From contig NZ_FXAN01000069.1 of the NCBI RefSeq assembly GCF_900176645.1, positions 1 through 43,125 on the forward strand: 43,125 bases of DNA. The letters run 5' to 3'. Origin of the DNA: Burkholderia singularis (GTDB lineage Bacteria > Pseudomonadota > Gammaproteobacteria > Burkholderiales > Burkholderiaceae). The position numbers and the translations under genes are program-made. Every line of letters starts with the position of its first letter. Within the stretch, counting starts at the first letter, position 1. Of this stretch, positions 29,700 to 38,767 are shown in pieces. The notes under the pieces are model-generated. The model was not told the origin of the DNA and did no database searches. It saw only the letters and a list, made by a program, of their open reading frames with translations.

Positions 29700-29935
29700 C
29701 CCGCGGCCTGCGCGATTCCGCAACGCCGCGCCGCCGACGCCGAGCGTGAAGACGTCGCCCACGCACACATCGCGCTCGGTGATGCCCGGCGTCGACAGGT
29801 TTTCGCCAAAGGCGCCCAGCCGGGCAAGCGCATCGCGCGGGGCCGATCTGCGCGGCCCATCGCGGATAGTGGTCGAACGCATCGTCGGCGCGACGCAGGC
29901 GGAGGTGCTGGTCGTGGTGAGCAATGACGAAGGTA
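29700..29935 (-). pseudogene. Frameshifted MOSC-domain remnant
   Basis: On the minus strand, one frame reads a fragment like DDAFDHYPRWAAQIG, while another frame continues with FGENLSTPGITERDVCVGD and VFTLG. These resemble consecutive segments of a YiiM-type MOSC protein (the HHYP and FGENLST motifs), so at least one frameshift has separated them. The C-terminal half (Gln-Pro-Arg...Cys motif) is missing. No intact start. It is convergent with rng. The assignment rests on the FGENLST motif and is not verified by search. Confidence 0.65.
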
Positions 29936-30148
29936 TGCACAACGACGGCTCGCGATAGCGCGCGGAGGAAGCGCGGCGGAATATACGCGCTCGCGATACG
30001 CGTCGCGCGCGGGCGTCCAGCATCGGCAGTGCCGCGCAGCACGCGTCATCCGGGGTTCGATCAGTCAGCCATGTGTGCCGTGCTGCCGCCAAAACCGGCC
30101 CGATCGATGAAAGCGGCCCCGCTCGGCCGTAAGCATTACAACAATCAT

Positions 30149-30190
30149 AAAAAAATAGCGCTGCGCGCGTGCCGTGAAGCGGCATCACGG
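30149..30190 (-). terminator. Possible terminator after the 804-aa gene
   Basis: On the minus strand a short stem (CCGTGA/TCACGG, 7-nt loop, 30190-30172) is followed after 16 nt by TTTTTTT at 30155-30149. It lies 72 bp past the stop of the large ORF. The offset between stem and U-run weakens the call. Confidence 0.4.
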
Positions 30191-30262
30191 AATTTCCGAA
30201 CGCAGCTCGGATAACCCGCGAAGCCGCTTTCCGCTCCAGAAACCGGGCCGGTACATGCGGAT

Positions 30263-32677
30263 TCAATCTTCTTCAATATTGATGCCCATTTGAATATTGA
30301 TGCCCGCTGTCTGCCAGCGCGTCTCCTCTGCCGCTTCTGGGCTGATATAGCCCTCCCCGTCCCTTTGCAGCGTGGCGCGCATTACTCTTTCTTCGCGGGA
30401 AATCATCGATTCGGTAATCGAGCCCCTCCTAGCTCTGAACCCCCTTGGTGCAATGCTGGCGTCGCTCGGGGGTAATGCTTCGGCAGGCGGCATGGGTTGC
30501 GTCACGGACGGCGGCACACGATAGCTTGAGCTTGGGCCTGGGTTCGCGCCCGGCACCAGGAATGGATAATAGGCTGATTCCGGCAATGGCTGGGTGAATC
30601 TCGGGTTCGACGACGGTTCATACGATGCCTTTCTCCGCGCATGGAACCGAATGGACTCGGCCTCTTTTTCAGCATTGGCCCTCTCCAGCCGCGCTTGGTT
30701 TTCGGTTCCGATTTGATAAAAAAGCGACAATAAAGCACTCGTTACTGATACAGCGTCATTCGCCGCTTTAGAACCCATTGGCCGTTCGTTTGCATGCGCC
30801 GGCGCTGATGTGTGCGCGCCATTCGAGGCCCGGCCCTCGGCGGGCGCATCGCGCTCCGCCGCGAATGCCGCATCACTGGGCGGCTGGTTGTTGGTAGGCA
30901 ACGGGAACGGCAGCGGCCATGCGTCTTTCGTCTTTTTTTTCCGGACCTGATCCGCAGCCTCGTCTTTTTTATCCTTTACCGGGGCCTTATCGATTAAAAA
31001 CTTTCTAAGCCTTTCTTTCCTGATCTGCCCAGCCGATTTTTCCTGCCGCCCGAGAAGTTTATTCACCAACCCATACCTCGCGCTTGCCGCCGCCTCTCTT
31101 TCAGTGGCATCCCTCTCCATTTCCCTATTTATTTCCTTCACGGCATTCAAATTATTCAATTCCACGCGCTCATGAAAATCCATAATTTTTTCATGGGCAT
31201 TTTCCGTAAGGCTCGGATTATTCTCCAAGGCCTTCCGATATTCGTTCATCACTCTTTTTTCAAATTCGTGAATCGGTAAATTTTTTTGACGATCAGGCAT
31301 ACCACGGAATTCGAATAAAACAAGTCCGTTTTCCTCGTCAACGCCTACCGCCCCCATTCCATAGTCTTTCTGATCTTTATTGCCGTTGTGCAGCCGATAG
31401 CCCCGCGGCGGCGACATCAGATCTTTAATCAATTCGCCTTCACCGCGACCATTTATAATGGACGCAAACCAATCCTTGATCGTGCTGCCCCGCTGCTTAC
31501 TCTGGCCGTCCAGCGTTTCATATTCCATCGCGAAGACGCATTGCTCCGGGTTCTCGCACCTCAAAGCCTTCATCATGAGGGGTACTGTTTCGCCTTCACC
31601 CGGAAGAAGCAGCTTGCGCATGACACTTCGATCGCCGTCGTCCAGCAGCTTCGAAAATATCGAGCAAAAGTCGCTGCGCGCCTCCATCCTGAATCTCACA
31701 TGAATCGTGCTGCCGGACGGAACTGCTTTACGCGACTGCGCCCTGGCCAAGTACATATTCAGCAGACTGACAAACCCTTCCGCCTTTTTGCTCAAAACCA
31801 AACCATGATGTTTGAGAACATAGTTTCTTACGTTCTCCGTCATGGCTTTGATGCCTCTGAAACGCGGGTCAATCTCATCGAAATCTTTCTGTACTTTTTT
31901 ATATTTCGATCCACCGGCGTAATACAAGGGATCGACTTCCTCGATCATTTCCGGCAGTTTCTCGAGACTAACACCCCACGTCGTTTGCAGGACGGCCGTC
32001 ATTTCCGTTTTCTTGGTCTGCAGCACGGGCAAATCGCGGCATCCGGTAGGTTGCAACGTATTCTGCGCCCCCGGCTTTTTGATCCGCAGTTGGCAATCGG
32101 CCACCAGATCCACGTTCATACCTTCAACCAATTTCTTGAGCTGCACCTCGACCGATTCGCGTTCTCTTTTCTTGTTGAGTTCTAATCCGCTCTGGCGGAT
32201 TTTATTGCAGACGGCAGCGATTTCCTTTACGACCTCCCGCACCTCGTCCTTGCTCGCCAATGGCACTGTCACGAACTCGAGATCGAGCCCCGCCCTTGTC
32301 TCGTCACATACCAATTTCCATTTCTTATCCTGGGACTCGAGTAAAACGTCGTGCTGGCGAAGCGGCCGACCGTCTCCGGTATTGCCCTCTACCAAGACGC
32401 TGTCGATTTCGATTTCCACTCCAAATCCAGCGCGGATCGGTTCGCTTGGCACTGGCGCAGCAGATATTGGCGCGCGAATCGACGAAGCGCCCGGCGTGGA
32501 CCACTCCTTTCGCGGTAGCCCATTGAGAGACGCGAGTCCGCCCATCTGCGGCCAGCTTGCGCGCCTGACCACCTTGGTTGTGCACGACTGCTTGTTGTTC
32601 GGTGAATCCGGTTCTCCGGACGGATGACTCGAAAGTGCGCAGGAAGCGCCATTAATCGAGGAGCTTTGCTTAGGCAT
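30263..32677 (-). CDS. Amidoligase-like protein, putative secreted effector
   Basis: An 804-residue protein not assignable to a known family with certainty. Residues 1-80 are Ser/Pro/Thr-rich with no acidic residue before 22, like type III secretion signals. From 84 comes GFGVEIEI (Glu88, Glu90), then WKLVCDE (Asp125) and LEFVTVPL (Glu134). Together with FEFRGM (Glu456, Arg458) these resemble the GxExE, D and ExVTP/ExR elements of Amidoligase_2 (glutamine-synthetase-like COOH-NH2 ligases). The usual His-x-His motif is not evident. Residues 480-590 are charged and helical; 590-760 Pro-rich and disordered; the tail repeats GINI twice (18-bp direct repeat). Start ATG 32677 has a GAGGAG SD; lower GC than its neighbours. 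Function is inference. Confidence 0.6.
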   Translation of the reverse strand: MPKQSSSINGASCALSSHPSGEPDSPNNKQSCTTKVVRRASWPQMGGLASLNGLPRKEWSTPGASSIRAPISAAPVPSEPIRAGFGVEIEIDSVLVEGNTGDGRPLRQHDVLLESQDKKWKLVCDETRAGLDLEFVTVPLASKDEVREVVKEIAAVCNKIRQSGLELNKKRERESVEVQLKKLVEGMNVDLVADCQLRIKKPGAQNTLQPTGCRDLPVLQTKKTEMTAVLQTTWGVSLEKLPEMIEEVDPLYYAGGSKYKKVQKDFDEIDPRFRGIKAMTENVRNYVLKHHGLVLSKKAEGFVSLLNMYLARAQSRKAVPSGSTIHVRFRMEARSDFCSIFSKLLDDGDRSVMRKLLLPGEGETVPLMMKALRCENPEQCVFAMEYETLDGQSKQRGSTIKDWFASIINGRGEGELIKDLMSPPRGYRLHNGNKDQKDYGMGAVGVDEENGLVLFEFRGMPDRQKNLPIHEFEKRVMNEYRKALENNPSLTENAHEKIMDFHERVELNNLNAVKEINREMERDATEREAAASARYGLVNKLLGRQEKSAGQIRKERLRKFLIDKAPVKDKKDEAADQVRKKKTKDAWPLPFPLPTNNQPPSDAAFAAERDAPAEGRASNGAHTSAPAHANERPMGSKAANDAVSVTSALLSLFYQIGTENQARLERANAEKEAESIRFHARRKASYEPSSNPRFTQPLPESAYYPFLVPGANPGPSSSYRVPPSVTQPMPPAEALPPSDASIAPRGFRARRGSITESMISREERVMRATLQRDGEGYISPEAAEETRWQTAGINIQMGINIEED

Positions 32678-32688
32678 CAGTGCGCTCC

Positions 32689-32841
32689 TCAAAGATCAAT
32701 ACAGAAAAATGCCGCTACGATTGCGCAATCCGTTGCCGGAGGACACCTGTCGGCCGAAGCCTCTGGCTTACCGACCTGAAGTGCCGGGCCGTGCGACGAA
32801 GCAGGCTCGTCACATTCCGATAGATTATCGAACGAATTCAT
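32689..32841 (-). CDS. 50-aa ORF coupled to the 804-aa gene
   Basis: A short ORF, MNSFDNLSECDEPASSHGPA with a Cys-rich hydrophobic end (CAIVAAFFCIDL), 50 residues in all. It has a good SD (GGAG, 6 nt before the ATG), its stop overlaps the SD of the large gene, and only 11 bp separate it from that start codon. No family is recognised. Length is too short for a typical secretion chaperone; it may be a leader peptide, a small partner or an immunity-like protein. Confidence 0.5.
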   Translation of the reverse strand: MNSFDNLSECDEPASSHGPALQVGKPEASADRCPPATDCAIVAAFFCIDL

Positions 32842-33737
32842 TTACGTCTCCATTATTGTTGCTGGTCGCAGGTCGTTTCGAGCGTCACGCCGATATTTAC
32901 GAAGTAATGATCCCACTCTCGTACCCGCCCGCCGGTCTTAACGTCGTCCGGCGCGCAGGATGCCGTTACTTTTAACCGACATCCGAGTTATTTCATAGGT
33001 CGCCGCCATCGCCCATACGGAAAATGCACGAAATAATATCCATACAAACGAAATAATCCGGCGAACCACTGTTTTCAAATCCCTCCATCTAAATAAATTA
33101 AACGCCATCTCAATCGGAATAAGGCACGTATTTTTTCGCACGGCCCGGCCGCTTCGCCGTCGTTTCGAGTACCGCGTAACGCCGGCGCGGCAGGTCTCGC
33201 CCTCGACCGATCATTCGTCGCCCGCAGCATTCCGCAGCGAGTCAAATGAATATTTTTTCGAAAAATTCAGGGATTTCGTGATGTATTTTTAAATCAAACC
33301 GAGATCCGATTACGGCAATGAATGCCATATCGATAAAAAATATTCGATTCTTGAAAACAAGGTTTGATTTCAAATCCACAAGAAAAACCACACATATGCC
33401 CCAATAATTCGGGGCATCGCATATCGATGCGAAGTCCGCCATGCGGTCAACACCGCCGCCGCCCATGTCGCCGAAGCCGGCGCGAGCCCGGCGCCGTTCG
33501 CGCGGGCAACGCTGTGCCGCCCGGCACGCGTGACGCTTCGCGCCGCGGACCATCCTTCCTCCGTCCCCTCCAGCGCAGACGCCGCAGGCACCTCAAACGC
33601 CGCCACCCCGCCCCTGTTTTCGCGGCCCTCATTCATCACAGGTTAAACTCTGGGCTCGCGCGAGGCCGCCGGGCCTGCGCCATCACCGACAGCAGCGCCG
33701 TGCCCGGCGGCCTGCCCCAGTCATGGAGTACGATCCC
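32842..33737. other. AT-rich gap with no firm gene
   Basis: Between the 50-aa ORF and the PRC lipoprotein gene no gene is firmly supported. A minus-strand frame at 32938-33108 (56 codons, MAFNLFRWRDLKTVVRRI then a Trp/Phe-rich hydrophobic part) might be a small membrane protein but has a weak SD. Stretch 33240-33420 is the most AT-rich of the window and has inverted repeats (33248-33258 with 33335-33345; 33291-33300 with 33361-33370) and a hairpin ATGCCCC/GGGGCAT near 33393-33414. From 33420 GC returns to normal. Confidence 0.5.
32938..33108 (-). CDS. Hypothetical 56-aa membrane-like ORF
   Basis: MAFNLFRWRDLKTVVRRI followed by ISFVWILFRAFSVWAMAA: a basic N terminus and one hydrophobic stretch. 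AT-rich codon use matches the surrounding segment. Only a weak GAG precedes the ATG; a GTG 11 codons earlier is an alternative. It may be spurious. Confidence 0.25.
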   Translation of the reverse strand: MAFNLFRWRDLKTVVRRIISFVWILFRAFSVWAMAATYEITRMSVKSNGILRAGRR

Positions 33738-34718
33738 ATGAGCGGCGGATTCCCGCGTTCAGCCCCCCGTCTCGTCCGTTGCACCGCTACTGCGGCCCCC
33801 TTGTTCATCGCGTTGCTCGCGCTGTCCGGCTGCGCCCTGTTTCGTGCGCCGCAAACGCCCGCGCCGATCGTCGAAGCCGTCGCCACCCCCGTCGAGCCGG
33901 CGAGCGAGCCCCCGGCCACGCCGGAGCCCGCCAGCGCGCCCGAGCCCGTCGAAGCGTCCGCGCCGAAAAAGCCGCACCGCGAGCCGCCGCGCCCGCGCAA
34001 GCCCGCCCGTCCCGCCGCGCCTGCGCCTGCGCCGCCCCCCGCACCCGCGCCGCTGATCGCGACACGCGCGATCGACCGCGCCCAAGTGCGCACGCTGCTC
34101 GACAGCGAAGTGCGGCGCGACGGCAAAACCGTCGGCCGCGCGGTCGACATGACCGCCGACGCAAGCGGCGCGCCGCGCGACGTGATCGTGAATCTGCAAG
34201 GCTTCATGGGCGTCGGCGACCGCAAGGTGATCCTGCCGTGGCGGCTGTTCCGCTTCACGCCGGGCGGCAAGGAAGCGCCGATCGCGCTCGACATGCCGAG
34301 CGCCGCGGCTCGCCCGAAGACGCTGCCGCTCACGGGCTCGGCCGACTTGCTGGCCGAAACCGGCCGCATGCGGATCATCGACGCCGATATCGAGCGCCCC
34401 GGCGGCGCGAGGATCGGCCGCGTCGTCGACGTGCTGATCGGCCGCGGCGGCGATCCGCAGGCCATCGTGCTGGAAGTCGGCGGCCTCGTCGATCCGAACC
34501 GGCGCACGATCGCCGCGAGCTGGTCGGCGCTGCGCTTCGCGCCGAAAGACAAGCCGCCGCGCGCGTGGCTCGATATGAACGATATGCAACTGAAGGCATC
34601 GCCGCCGTATGCGGGCGACAGGCCGATCGTCGCCGTCTCGCCGCCCGTTGCTTCATCCATCGCGCCGCCTGCCGGCGCAAGCATGCCGGCCGCCGCCGCG
34701 TCGAGTGTGAAACGATGA
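33738..34718 (+). CDS. PRC-barrel domain lipoprotein
   Basis: A 326-residue exported lipoprotein: signal peptide ending LLALSGC (lipobox, Cys near residue 31), then a long Pro/Ala/Lys-rich linker (about 38-110) and two PRC-barrel domains. The first is about 111-185 (VRTLLDSEVRRDGKTVGRAVD, VILPWRLFRF) and the second about 205-285 (RMRIIDADIERPGGARIGRVVDVLIG, WSALRF). Each ends in a W-x-L-F/RF strand. PRC barrels often bind or shield other proteins; role here unknown. GGAG SD 9 nt before ATG 33738 fixes the start. The stop overlaps the MFS gene (ATGA), so the pair is coupled. Confidence 0.85.
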   Translation: MSGGFPRSAPRLVRCTATAAPLFIALLALSGCALFRAPQTPAPIVEAVATPVEPASEPPATPEPASAPEPVEASAPKKPHREPPRPRKPARPAAPAPAPPPAPAPLIATRAIDRAQVRTLLDSEVRRDGKTVGRAVDMTADASGAPRDVIVNLQGFMGVGDRKVILPWRLFRFTPGGKEAPIALDMPSAAARPKTLPLTGSADLLAETGRMRIIDADIERPGGARIGRVVDVLIGRGGDPQAIVLEVGGLVDPNRRTIAASWSALRFAPKDKPPRAWLDMNDMQLKASPPYAGDRPIVAVSPPVASSIAPPAGASMPAAAASSVKR

Positions 34719-35983
34719 CGGTCCGGCACGTGCTCAGCGTACGAAGCCTGCGCGCCCTCGATTGGCTCAACTTCTTCGTCGCAAACGTTCAAACCGGCTT
34801 TGGCCCGTTCATCGCGTCGTATCTCGCGTCGCATAAATGGACGCAGGGCGAAATCGGCATGGCGCTATCGATCGGCACGATCAGCGCAATGGTCAGCCAG
34901 GTGCCGGGCGGCGCGGCCGTCGACGCGCTGAAGAACAAGAAAGGCGCGGCCGCGTGGGCGATCGTCGCGATCATCCTGTCCGCGGTGCTGCTTGCCGCAA
35001 GCCCGACCGTCGTGCCGGTGATCGCCGCCGAAGTGTTCCACGGCTTCGCGAGCTGCATGCTGGTGCCGGCGATGGCCGCGATCTCGTTCGCGCTGGTCGG
35101 ACGCGAGAACCTCGGCGACCGGCTCGGCCGCAATGCGCGCTGGGCGTCGATCGGCAGCGCGGTCGCGGCGGGGTTGATGGGGCTCACCGGCGAATATCTG
35201 TCCGCACGCGCGGTGTTCTGGCTGACGGCCGCGCTCGCGATGCCCGCGCTCGTCGCGCTCGCGATGATCGAATTACCGCGTCACGCCGCGCCGCCCCGCG
35301 CGCATATGCCGCGCGCCGGCGCCGGCACGGACGCCGATGACGGCGAACCGCGCGAAACGCTGCGCGAACTGCTGCGCGACCGGCGCATGCTGATTTTCGC
35401 CGCGTGCGTCGTGCTGTTCCATCTATCGAACGCGGCGATGCTCAACCTCGCCGCAGGCGAAGTGACCGCCGGCATGGGTGAAAACGTCCAGCTCGTGATC
35501 GCCGCATGCATCATCGTGCCGCAGGCGATCGTCGCGATGCTCTCGCCGTGGGTGGGCCGCGGCGCGCAGCGCTGGGGGCGCAGGCCGCTGCTGCTGCTCG
35601 GCTTCGCCGCGCTGCCCGCGCGCGCGCTGCTGTTCGCCGGCGTGTCGAGCCCTTACCTGCTCGTGCCGGTGCAGATGCTCGACGGCCTGAGCGCGGCGGT
35701 GTTCGGCGTGATGCTGCCGCTGATCGCAGCGGACGTCGCGGGCGGCAAGGGGCGCTACAACCTGTGCATCGGGCTGTTCGGACTCGCCGCGGGCATCGGC
35801 GCGACGCTCAGCACCGCGCTCGCCGGCTTCGCCGCCGATCGCTTCGGCAACACCGCGAGCTTCTTCGGGCTGGCGGCCGCCGGCGCGCTCGCGACGCTGC
35901 TCGTCTGGCTCGCGATGCCCGAGACGCGCGACACGGCGTCCGTCGGCGACGAGCAAGCCTCGTCCGCCGAACCGGTGCAATGA
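34715..35983 (+). CDS. MFS transporter
   Basis: A 422-residue, 12-helix major facilitator permease. First helix follows MTVRHVLSVRSLRALDWLNFFVANVQTG; the helix 2-3 loop carries GGAAVDALKNKKGAA, and a long Arg/Ala-rich cytosolic loop (about 190-225) joins the two six-helix halves. It resembles uncharacterised bacterial exporters of the YcaD/AraJ-like kind; the substrate cannot be read from sequence. ATG overlaps the lipoprotein stop, and its stop overlaps the FUSC-gene start, both ATGA, so all three are probably translated together. Confidence 0.88.
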   Translation: MTVRHVLSVRSLRALDWLNFFVANVQTGFGPFIASYLASHKWTQGEIGMALSIGTISAMVSQVPGGAAVDALKNKKGAAAWAIVAIILSAVLLAASPTVVPVIAAEVFHGFASCMLVPAMAAISFALVGRENLGDRLGRNARWASIGSAVAAGLMGLTGEYLSARAVFWLTAALAMPALVALAMIELPRHAAPPRAHMPRAGAGTDADDGEPRETLRELLRDRRMLIFAACVVLFHLSNAAMLNLAAGEVTAGMGENVQLVIAACIIVPQAIVAMLSPWVGRGAQRWGRRPLLLLGFAALPARALLFAGVSSPYLLVPVQMLDGLSAAVFGVMLPLIAADVAGGKGRYNLCIGLFGLAAGIGATLSTALAGFAADRFGNTASFFGLAAAGALATLLVWLAMPETRDTASVGDEQASSAEPVQ

Positions 35984-36558
35984 CGACGGATTCGGATCAG
36001 ATGGAAACGATCAAGTCCTTCAACAACGCCCGCCAGCAGATCCAGCGCTCGGCGCTCGACCTGTTCAAGGGACTGCCGCTCGGCGAGCGCCTGCTGCAAG
36101 GGCTGCTGATGGCCGTGCAGGCGGCGAGCGGCGCGTGCCTCGCATACGGAATCGGCCGCGCGCTGCACACCGAGCAGGCGGTATGGGCCGCGATCACCGC
36201 GATCGCGGTCACGCAGCATAGTTACGCGGATACGATCAGTCTGTCGCGCGACCAGTTCGTCGGCGCGATCGTCGGCGGCCTGGTGGGTTTCGCCGGCGCG
36301 GCGACAGGCATCGGGCATGTCGCCGCTTATGCGATGACGATCGTGGCCGCGATCGTCTGCTGCTGGTGCCTGAACGTCGGCAGCGCGGCGCGGCTCGGCG
36401 CGATCACCGCGACGATCGTGCTGCTGTTTCCGGGCGGCGGCCCGCTGTGGGACGTGCCGCTCGTCAGGCTCGGCGAGGTGACGCTCGGCACCGCGTGCGC
36501 GACCGTGGTGAGTTGGACGATTACGCAGATCGAGCGCCGCTGGCTGGCCAAGACTTGA
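35980..36558 (+). CDS. Short FUSC family membrane protein
   Basis: A 192-residue membrane protein with an N-terminal aromatic-acid-exporter (FUSC/YccS-type) bundle of about five or six helices: QAASGACLAYGIGRALHTEQAVWAAITAIAVTQHSY, DQFVGAIVGGLVGF, WDVPLVRLGEVTLGTACA. It contains only one bundle and no large cytosolic domain, unlike YccS or AaeB. A start at the Met at 36001 is possible. It is the last gene of the lipoprotein-MFS-FUSC unit and faces msbA. Confidence 0.85.
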   Translation: MTTDSDQMETIKSFNNARQQIQRSALDLFKGLPLGERLLQGLLMAVQAASGACLAYGIGRALHTEQAVWAAITAIAVTQHSYADTISLSRDQFVGAIVGGLVGFAGAATGIGHVAAYAMTIVAAIVCCWCLNVGSAARLGAITATIVLLFPGGGPLWDVPLVRLGEVTLGTACATVVSWTITQIERRWLAKT

Positions 36559-36643
36559 AGCGCTGAAAAGGGGAAGCTCGGCGCGGCGCGCGCGCCGTCG
36601 TTGGCGTCGTTGGCGGCGTTAGCGGCCCGACGCGAGGCGGCCG

Positions 36644-38425
36644 TCAAGCCGCCTGCTGCTGGTACTGAATCCGATGCAAATGCGCGTAGAGCCCGCCGCG
36701 CTGCAGCAGTTCGCCGTGGCTGCCCGCTTCGGCAATCCGGCCGCCTTCGAGCACGAGGATGCGGTCGGCGCGCTCGATCGTGGACAGCCGGTGCGCGATC
36801 ACGAGCGTCGTGCGCCCTTGCATCAGCCGCTCGAGCGCCGCCTGCACATGGCGCTCCGATTCGGAATCGAGCGCGGAGGTCGCTTCATCGAGGATCAGGA
36901 TCGGCGCGTCCTTGTAGATCGCGCGCGCAATCGCAAGACGCTGGCGCTGGCCGCCCGACAGCCGCATCCCGTTGCCGCCGACGACGGTATCGATGCCGTC
37001 CGGCATCGCGTCCACCGCATCCGCCAGGTTCGCCGCCTCGAGCGCCGCCTGCACGCGCGCACGCTCGGGCGTCTGCCCATAGGCGACGTTCGCCGCGATC
37101 GTATCGTTGAACAGCACGACGTCCTGGCTCACCATCGCGATCTGGGCGCGCAGCGCGTGCACGTCGTAATCCGATGTCGGCACGCCATCCAAATAGATCG
37201 CACCGTCCGTCGGATCAAAAAAGCGCGGCAGCAGGTTCACGAGCGTCGTCTTGCCGCTGCCGGACGGCCCGGCGAGCGCGACCATCTCGCCCGGCGCGAC
37301 CTTGAACGAGACCCGGTCGAGCGTCGGCCGCTCGGTCGCACCGTAATCGAACGACACGTCGCGGAACTCGATTTCGCCGCGCGCGCGCGCGAGCGGCCGA
37401 CCGCCGCCCTTCGGCTCGAGCGGCTCGTCGATCAGCCCGAAAATCAGCTCGGCCGCGGTCATCCCCCGTTGCAGCGGCTGGTTCACGTCGATCAGATGCT
37501 TGAGCGGCGAGATCACGAGCAGCATCGACGTGACGAACGCGACGAAGCCGCCGACCGTGGTCTGATCGTTCGACGACTGCACGACCGCGATCGTGATCAC
37601 GACGGCCAGCGCGATCGACGCGAGAAACTGCGTGAGCGGCTGCGCGAGGCCGCCCGACACCGCCATGCGCATCGCATAGCCGCGCAGGCGCTTGCTCATC
37701 GCGGTGAAGCGGTCGAGTTCGTAACGCTCGCCGTTATGCACCTTGACGACCTTGTAGCCGGCGACGGTCTCCTCGACCACGTATGACAGCTCGTTCGTCA
37801 ACGTCTGATGCTCGCGGTTGAGCCGCCGCAGCCGCCGGTTGATCTTGCTGACGAGCCAGCCGATGCCGGGCAGGATCACCGCGACGATCAGCGTGAGCCG
37901 CCAATTCAAGTAGAACAGATAGCCGAGCAGGAAAATCACCGTCAACGAATCGCGCACGAGGGTGATCATCACGCCCGTCAGCACGTTGAGGATCTGGTTG
38001 ACCTCGAAGACGATCGCGTTGATCACGGTGCTGGCCGTCTCCCGCTGGAAAAACGACGCGCTCGTATGAATCATTCGCTCGAACATCGTCAGCCGCAATT
38101 TCAGCAGGATCCGGTTCGACACGTAGTTCAGCAGGTAATTCGACGAATACTGCGCGAGGCCGCGCACGAGCGCCAGGCCGATCACGGCGGCGGGCACGTA
38201 CCATTTCGCGCGGTCGCTGCCGTGCGAGCCGAAGCCGTGATCGAGCAGCGGCTTGAGCAGCGCCGGAATCCCCGCCTCCGTCGCGGCGACGATGCCCATC
38301 GTCATGACGGCCAGCGCGATCGCGCCCAGCAGCGGCTTGATATACGGCCACAGGCGCACGAGCACCGATTTCGCGGAGGTGCCCGCCGCGCTCGTCGGCT
38401 TGCGTAGAGTGTTCTGGGTTTCCAA
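36644..38425 (-). CDS. msbA: Lipid A export ATP-binding/permease protein MsbA
   Basis: A 593-residue ABC half-transporter that flips lipid A-core across the inner membrane as a homodimer. Six membrane helices in about 25-320, then a nucleotide-binding domain with Walker [11 protein letters not shown]-loop in [10 protein letters not shown], signature [15 protein letters not shown] and Walker [13 protein letters not shown] plus H-loop VIAHRLST. The start is TTG at 38425, five nt after AAGGA; no better ATG lies nearby before the first helix. It is divergent from the core glycosyltransferase genes, consistent with LPS assembly. Confidence 0.96.
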   Translation of the reverse strand: METQNTLRKPTSAAGTSAKSVLVRLWPYIKPLLGAIALAVMTMGIVAATEAGIPALLKPLLDHGFGSHGSDRAKWYVPAAVIGLALVRGLAQYSSNYLLNYVSNRILLKLRLTMFERMIHTSASFFQRETASTVINAIVFEVNQILNVLTGVMITLVRDSLTVIFLLGYLFYLNWRLTLIVAVILPGIGWLVSKINRRLRRLNREHQTLTNELSYVVEETVAGYKVVKVHNGERYELDRFTAMSKRLRGYAMRMAVSGGLAQPLTQFLASIALAVVITIAVVQSSNDQTTVGGFVAFVTSMLLVISPLKHLIDVNQPLQRGMTAAELIFGLIDEPLEPKGGGRPLARARGEIEFRDVSFDYGATERPTLDRVSFKVAPGEMVALAGPSGSGKTTLVNLLPRFFDPTDGAIYLDGVPTSDYDVHALRAQIAMVSQDVVLFNDTIAANVAYGQTPERARVQAALEAANLADAVDAMPDGIDTVVGGNGMRLSGGQRQRLAIARAIYKDAPILILDEATSALDSESERHVQAALERLMQGRTTLVIAHRLSTIERADRILVLEGGRIAEAGSHGELLQRGGLYAHLHRIQYQQQAA

Positions 38426-38767
38426 GGCGATCCTTCTGAGGTTGCGGCCGGTGCTTTCTCATGCCGGCGCGCGGTCGCGCCGCAGGCGGGGAGCGTTGCC
38501 GAAGCCGCCGCGCGCCGCGCCAATGCCGACGCGGGCCGGATCCCGCATACCGGTATGGGCCACGGCGGCGGCCGGCGTGCACCGGCGCGCGCATCGAACC
38601 CAGGCCCGGGAAAACCCGCGACGGCCGCCGGCATGCACACGGGGCCGCACATTATAGCCGCCCCGCCGTCACGGCCGACGAAGCCGCGGCCGGCCCGGCC
38701 GCCGCACAGGTATACTCTCGCGTCCGATACTCATCGCGCAACGCGCACCCGTCCCGGCTTTCGATTC
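38426..38767. promoter_or_regulatory. Divergent msbA / core-glycosyltransferase promoter region
   Basis: No gene in 342 bp. Two back-to-back -10-like boxes are visible: TATAAT on the minus strand at 38656-38651 (towards msbA, ~220-nt leader) and TATACT on the plus strand at 38711-38716 (towards the glycosyltransferase). Neither has a clear -35. The leader towards msbA has imperfect CCGGTATG/GCCGG-type repeats. Confidence 0.45.

Noticed and set aside
32880..32920. Possible HrpB/PIP-type box (TTCG-N16-TTCG) upstream of the amidoligase-like unit
   Set aside because: Only the first TTCG matches; the second half reads CTCG at the wrong distance.
33242..33553. Minus-strand frame of 103 codons across the AT-rich/GC-rich boundary
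   Set aside because: Half of it is GC-rich low-complexity, there is no SD and no domain; composition changes abruptly within the frame.
36559..36643. Terminator between the FUSC gene and msbA
   Set aside because: A GC-palindromic core is present, but the stem is short and the T-tract weak on both strands.
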